DNA of 64,000 bases from Pelecanus crispus (Eukaryota; Chordata; Aves; Pelecaniformes; Pelecanidae), in contig NC_134651.1 in assembly GCF_030463565.1 (NCBI RefSeq), positions 13,714,734 to 13,778,733 of the forward strand, in the 5' to 3' direction. Position 1 is the stretch's first letter. Every line of letters starts with the position of its first letter. Position numbers and translations under genes: made by a program. The notes beneath the pieces were generated by a model that saw only the letters and a program-made list of their open reading frames with translations, was not told where the DNA came from and did not search any database. Below, piece after piece: positions 61,501 through 64,000 of this stretch.

Positions 61501-64000
61501 GACACTGTTAAGCCCTGTTATTTTTCTGGCACTGCCTCCAACGCTTCTTGAGAATGTGCAGAGTAGGCAATAAAATGTATGCAACTCTTTTAAAGTGAGG
61601 TTGCATAAATCAGAAAGGAGAGGAGCTTCTCATATACCAACAGCAACACTCCACTCCATCCTCTCCAGCAGAGAAGTGAGCTCAAGCTCTTTATTTGTGC
61701 CACTTGGCCTGGATTAGTGTCAAGTCACTTTTGGTATCAAGTGGAATTAAGAGGAAAACAATTTCTCTCCAAGGGTGTTGCGGTTCAACTTTTTTCCCCT
61801 TGCATGCATTTTCTAGATTCTCTGCTGTCTCAGTGCCATGATTGCTTTGCAGTCCCTTGACAATTAACTGAGGCTATGATCTTAGAGTTATACGTGAGCT
61901 CAGCCATGGTTAGGCATGTGGGTGGGTCTCTCCAAGTGAATAAACTTGCTGTTCTTCAAAAACTTTCAGTTTTGTTTTGATTCCTTCAGTTATAGTGTTA
62001 AATGATTTTTGAGAAATCTTCCAGTCTTTAGTCTCCCAAATGGAGCTTCCCATCAGAGCTTTGCTGTGCTGGGAGAAAATGCTGTAACTGTTAGAAGGAT
62101 TAGAGAGGTGCTTTCCAGTTGGGGCAAACCATGGGATAAAGCCTTAGTAGAGCAGGCCAGGACAGACAACGGTTGCAGGTTGTGATTTGGCCACGAGCTA
62201 CTGAGAAGGAAGTGCAGTGAAAGACAGGGGTGAACCTATTTCTTATAAACAGACTGGCTCCTGGGGGAGAGTCCCAACTCTCTTCTAAGGAAGAGCCTAT
62301 GAGAGGCTTTCCAGGTTTAGCTTAGCTACTTGCAATTACCTCGTGCAAGGAGCAAATAGAGCAGGATGAGATTTAAGACTATTGGGGTTTTATTTCTGTA
62401 AAGCTTCTAATATAAGGAGCAAAATCAGTAAGAAATGACTGTTCAGGAAGTCTCAGATGAGACACGTGAAAGCTTTAGATCCTTGGTGCTGGCAAAGTAA
62501 ACTTGAATCTAAACTTGATGATTTTGTTTGAAATTACTGACCATTGTTATGACCTCCATGCGCAAGCAAGCAACAAAAACATGGGATGTGTGGTGGTTTG
62601 TTGTTTTTGTGTGTGTGTTTTCTTTTTTTTTTTTAATTTGTCCTCCGTTTGAGTGATTTGGGAGTTGATCCAAGATCACTCAATGATATCTTGCATTTTT
62701 GCAAATCCCCTGCCACTGCTGTTTCACCTGGAATCTTAATGGTACAACTAAAGGAGCAATGTTTTAGCCAGGATGCGTGTGTTAGTATCTAGAATAGATG
62801 GCTTGAGATGTGATGTATTTCTGGGCTTGTGCTCAGTCATCCGCTCTGTTTGGAAGTGGACCCAAGTGGCAAGGCTGAGCATGCTTGAAAATTAATGCAT
62901 TGATTGGAGCCCAGCAGCCTCTTGGGATTGATTCCAGAGTTTGGATCCGGATTAAACTTCCCCCCAAGGACTTTGGGAAGTGGTATACAAGGGGACCTGG
63001 TGAAATTTGAGATGAGTCCAACTTCCTCAAGATGGCAAGAAGATGAATGTTTTTACCAAGGGCAAGATAGTGGGAGGAAACGCCCAGTTTAGGGAGGGAA
63101 GGGGAAATATTTTACGGTGGGGTAGTGTCTGAGAATGAAAGGGATGGATTGTGTCTCCGCAGATATGAATCTTTCAGTTTTAATCCACATCTAGGAAGTA
63201 AATACAAAGAACCTTGCTGACTTCTGGGAACAGGGAGAGGGGAGGAGGTGCAGCACTGGGCTTTTTGGCTGTGCTGCTGAGGCAGAAATCCCTGTGCTGC
63301 AGAGCTGCAGTCCAGCTGCATAAGGGATCTGATGCACAGGGCTGGTGTGCGATGCCTCGGGAGCAGAAGTGAACAGAACAATAGGAATAGGTGGATGCAC
63401 TCTCTCAGCCTGTAGCTTTACAGGACTTAAGCATGCTGCCAGCAAAAGTGTCAAGTCAGCAAGCAGATCTCTGCTGCATGGGAAATGGCTTAAAGTATTT
63501 AATCATTTTGCTTGAGTCTTATTTTTTTTTTTTTTTTTTAGGTAACGTCGTGATGTCTGGGTTGTGCATCACAAAATACTTTTTGGGGGTGTGATTGCTC
63601 AAAGGAAAAAATAAAATTCTGACTGCTCTGTAAAATTAGGGTTCTACAAATTTTTAGGTTGTGTGTCTGAGATTCTCAATAGGCTCTGCCAGCCTTTACT
63701 GTGATTTCTCACTGCTGCAGTTTTACTCTGCATTTTATCCATAGAATAAGAATTGGCTCCCTGAGGAGTGATGGTGGTGAATGACTATGGATAAGTGGAT
63801 GAGTAAATTTCCCTCCACCCTCTTCCAGCAGCAGATAAGCATACAAGAAGTTCCTAGGAACTAAGAAGGAAACTAGCACATATACTGTCCAGGTGTGATC
63901 TAATATTTTGCAAACAGGAAACTACTACTTGAATATTAAGGTGGGAAAACTGTTGAGACCAGCCTTTGTCAGTCCACTGTGCTGTGGAAATTGGATGGAA
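55531..64000 (+). other. TP63: TP63 intron downstream of the deltaN exon (to window edge)
   Basis: From the GTAAGG donor of the deltaN exon to the end of the window I find no exon 4 and no recognisable mobile element. A moderately CpG-rich stretch lies at about 57680-57840 and a weaker one at 56640-56850. There are several poly-T runs, for example near 63522-63539. Confidence 0.85.

Larger units (their letters stand above)
19026..64000 (+). other. TP63: TP63 gene, 5' part (TA and deltaN first exons); continues past the window
   Basis: Four small coding exons in order match the N-termini of both p63 isoform classes. p63 is a p53-family transcription factor. TAp63 guards oocyte quality, and deltaNp63 drives stratified epithelium and limb and craniofacial development. 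The TA exons (62, 129 and 133 nt) sum to 324 nt, exactly 108 codons with no stop, the length I recall for human TAp63 up to the same junction. The deltaN first exon lies about 15.1 kb into intron 3. Intron 1 is about 20.3 kb and intron 2 is 756 bp. No exon 4 sequence (it would begin near PQYTN in human) was found, so the DNA-binding, oligomerisation and SAM domains lie beyond the right edge. The TA 5' UTR start is not determined, so this entry begins at the ATG. Confidence 0.95.

Noticed and set aside
55531..64000. TP63 exon 4
   Set aside because: No sequence encoding the expected PQYTN start or the following common exon was found before the window ends.

Overview
The window is vertebrate nuclear DNA, most likely from a bird. 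It carries CR1 LINE fragments with CR1-type 3' ends, a solo LTR of a kind common in avian genomes, an ancient MIR-like CORE-SINE, and widely spaced small exons with GT-AG splice sites. There is no bacterial gene organisation, tRNA, rRNA or CRISPR array. Nearly all long open frames are chance ORFs in non-coding DNA.

The only protein-coding gene I can support is the 5' half of TP63 (tumor protein p63), on the + strand. The TAp63 start exon lies at 19026-19087, coding exon 2 at 39340-39468 and coding exon 3 at 40225-40357. Together they encode the first 108 residues, the transactivation domain, with intact splice sites and a continuous frame. The alternative first exon of deltaNp63 lies in intron 3 (CDS 55489-55530, 14 residues). 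It sits behind a recognisable core promoter with a TATA box, inverted CCAAT boxes and a CCCCACC box. TA exon 3 and the deltaN exon both end in phase 0, so both can splice to the same downstream exon 4, which is not in the window. The DNA-binding domain, oligomerisation domain and SAM domain therefore lie beyond position 64000.

Layout: 1-18.4 kb is intergenic DNA with a CR1 3' fragment (405-750, -), a solo LTR (6147-6721, -), a GC-rich patch with a perfect CRE and a perfect kappaB palindrome (about 9.98-10.25 kb), and a 1.8 kb degenerate CR1 copy (11.42-13.25 kb, +). About 18.4-19.0 kb is the probable TA promoter region. From 19.1 to 39.3 kb is intron 1, with a CpG-enriched patch, a degenerate minisatellite and a MIR-like SINE. 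From 40.4 to 64 kb is intron 3, with two poly-C tracts, a CpG-dense patch about 1.2 kb upstream of the deltaN start, the deltaN promoter and the deltaN exon.

I found no new biological system. The points most worth a second look are: a Leu in place of the expected first Phe of the p63 FWL transactivation motif; an in-frame, AUG-free leader ahead of the deltaN start, with a CUG in strong context, that appears to encode the same peptide in human (from memory); an exon-like segment (55184-55281) inside the deltaN promoter; and the CRE/kappaB cluster upstream of the gene. Comparisons with human p63 and with repeat families are from memory, not from an alignment.
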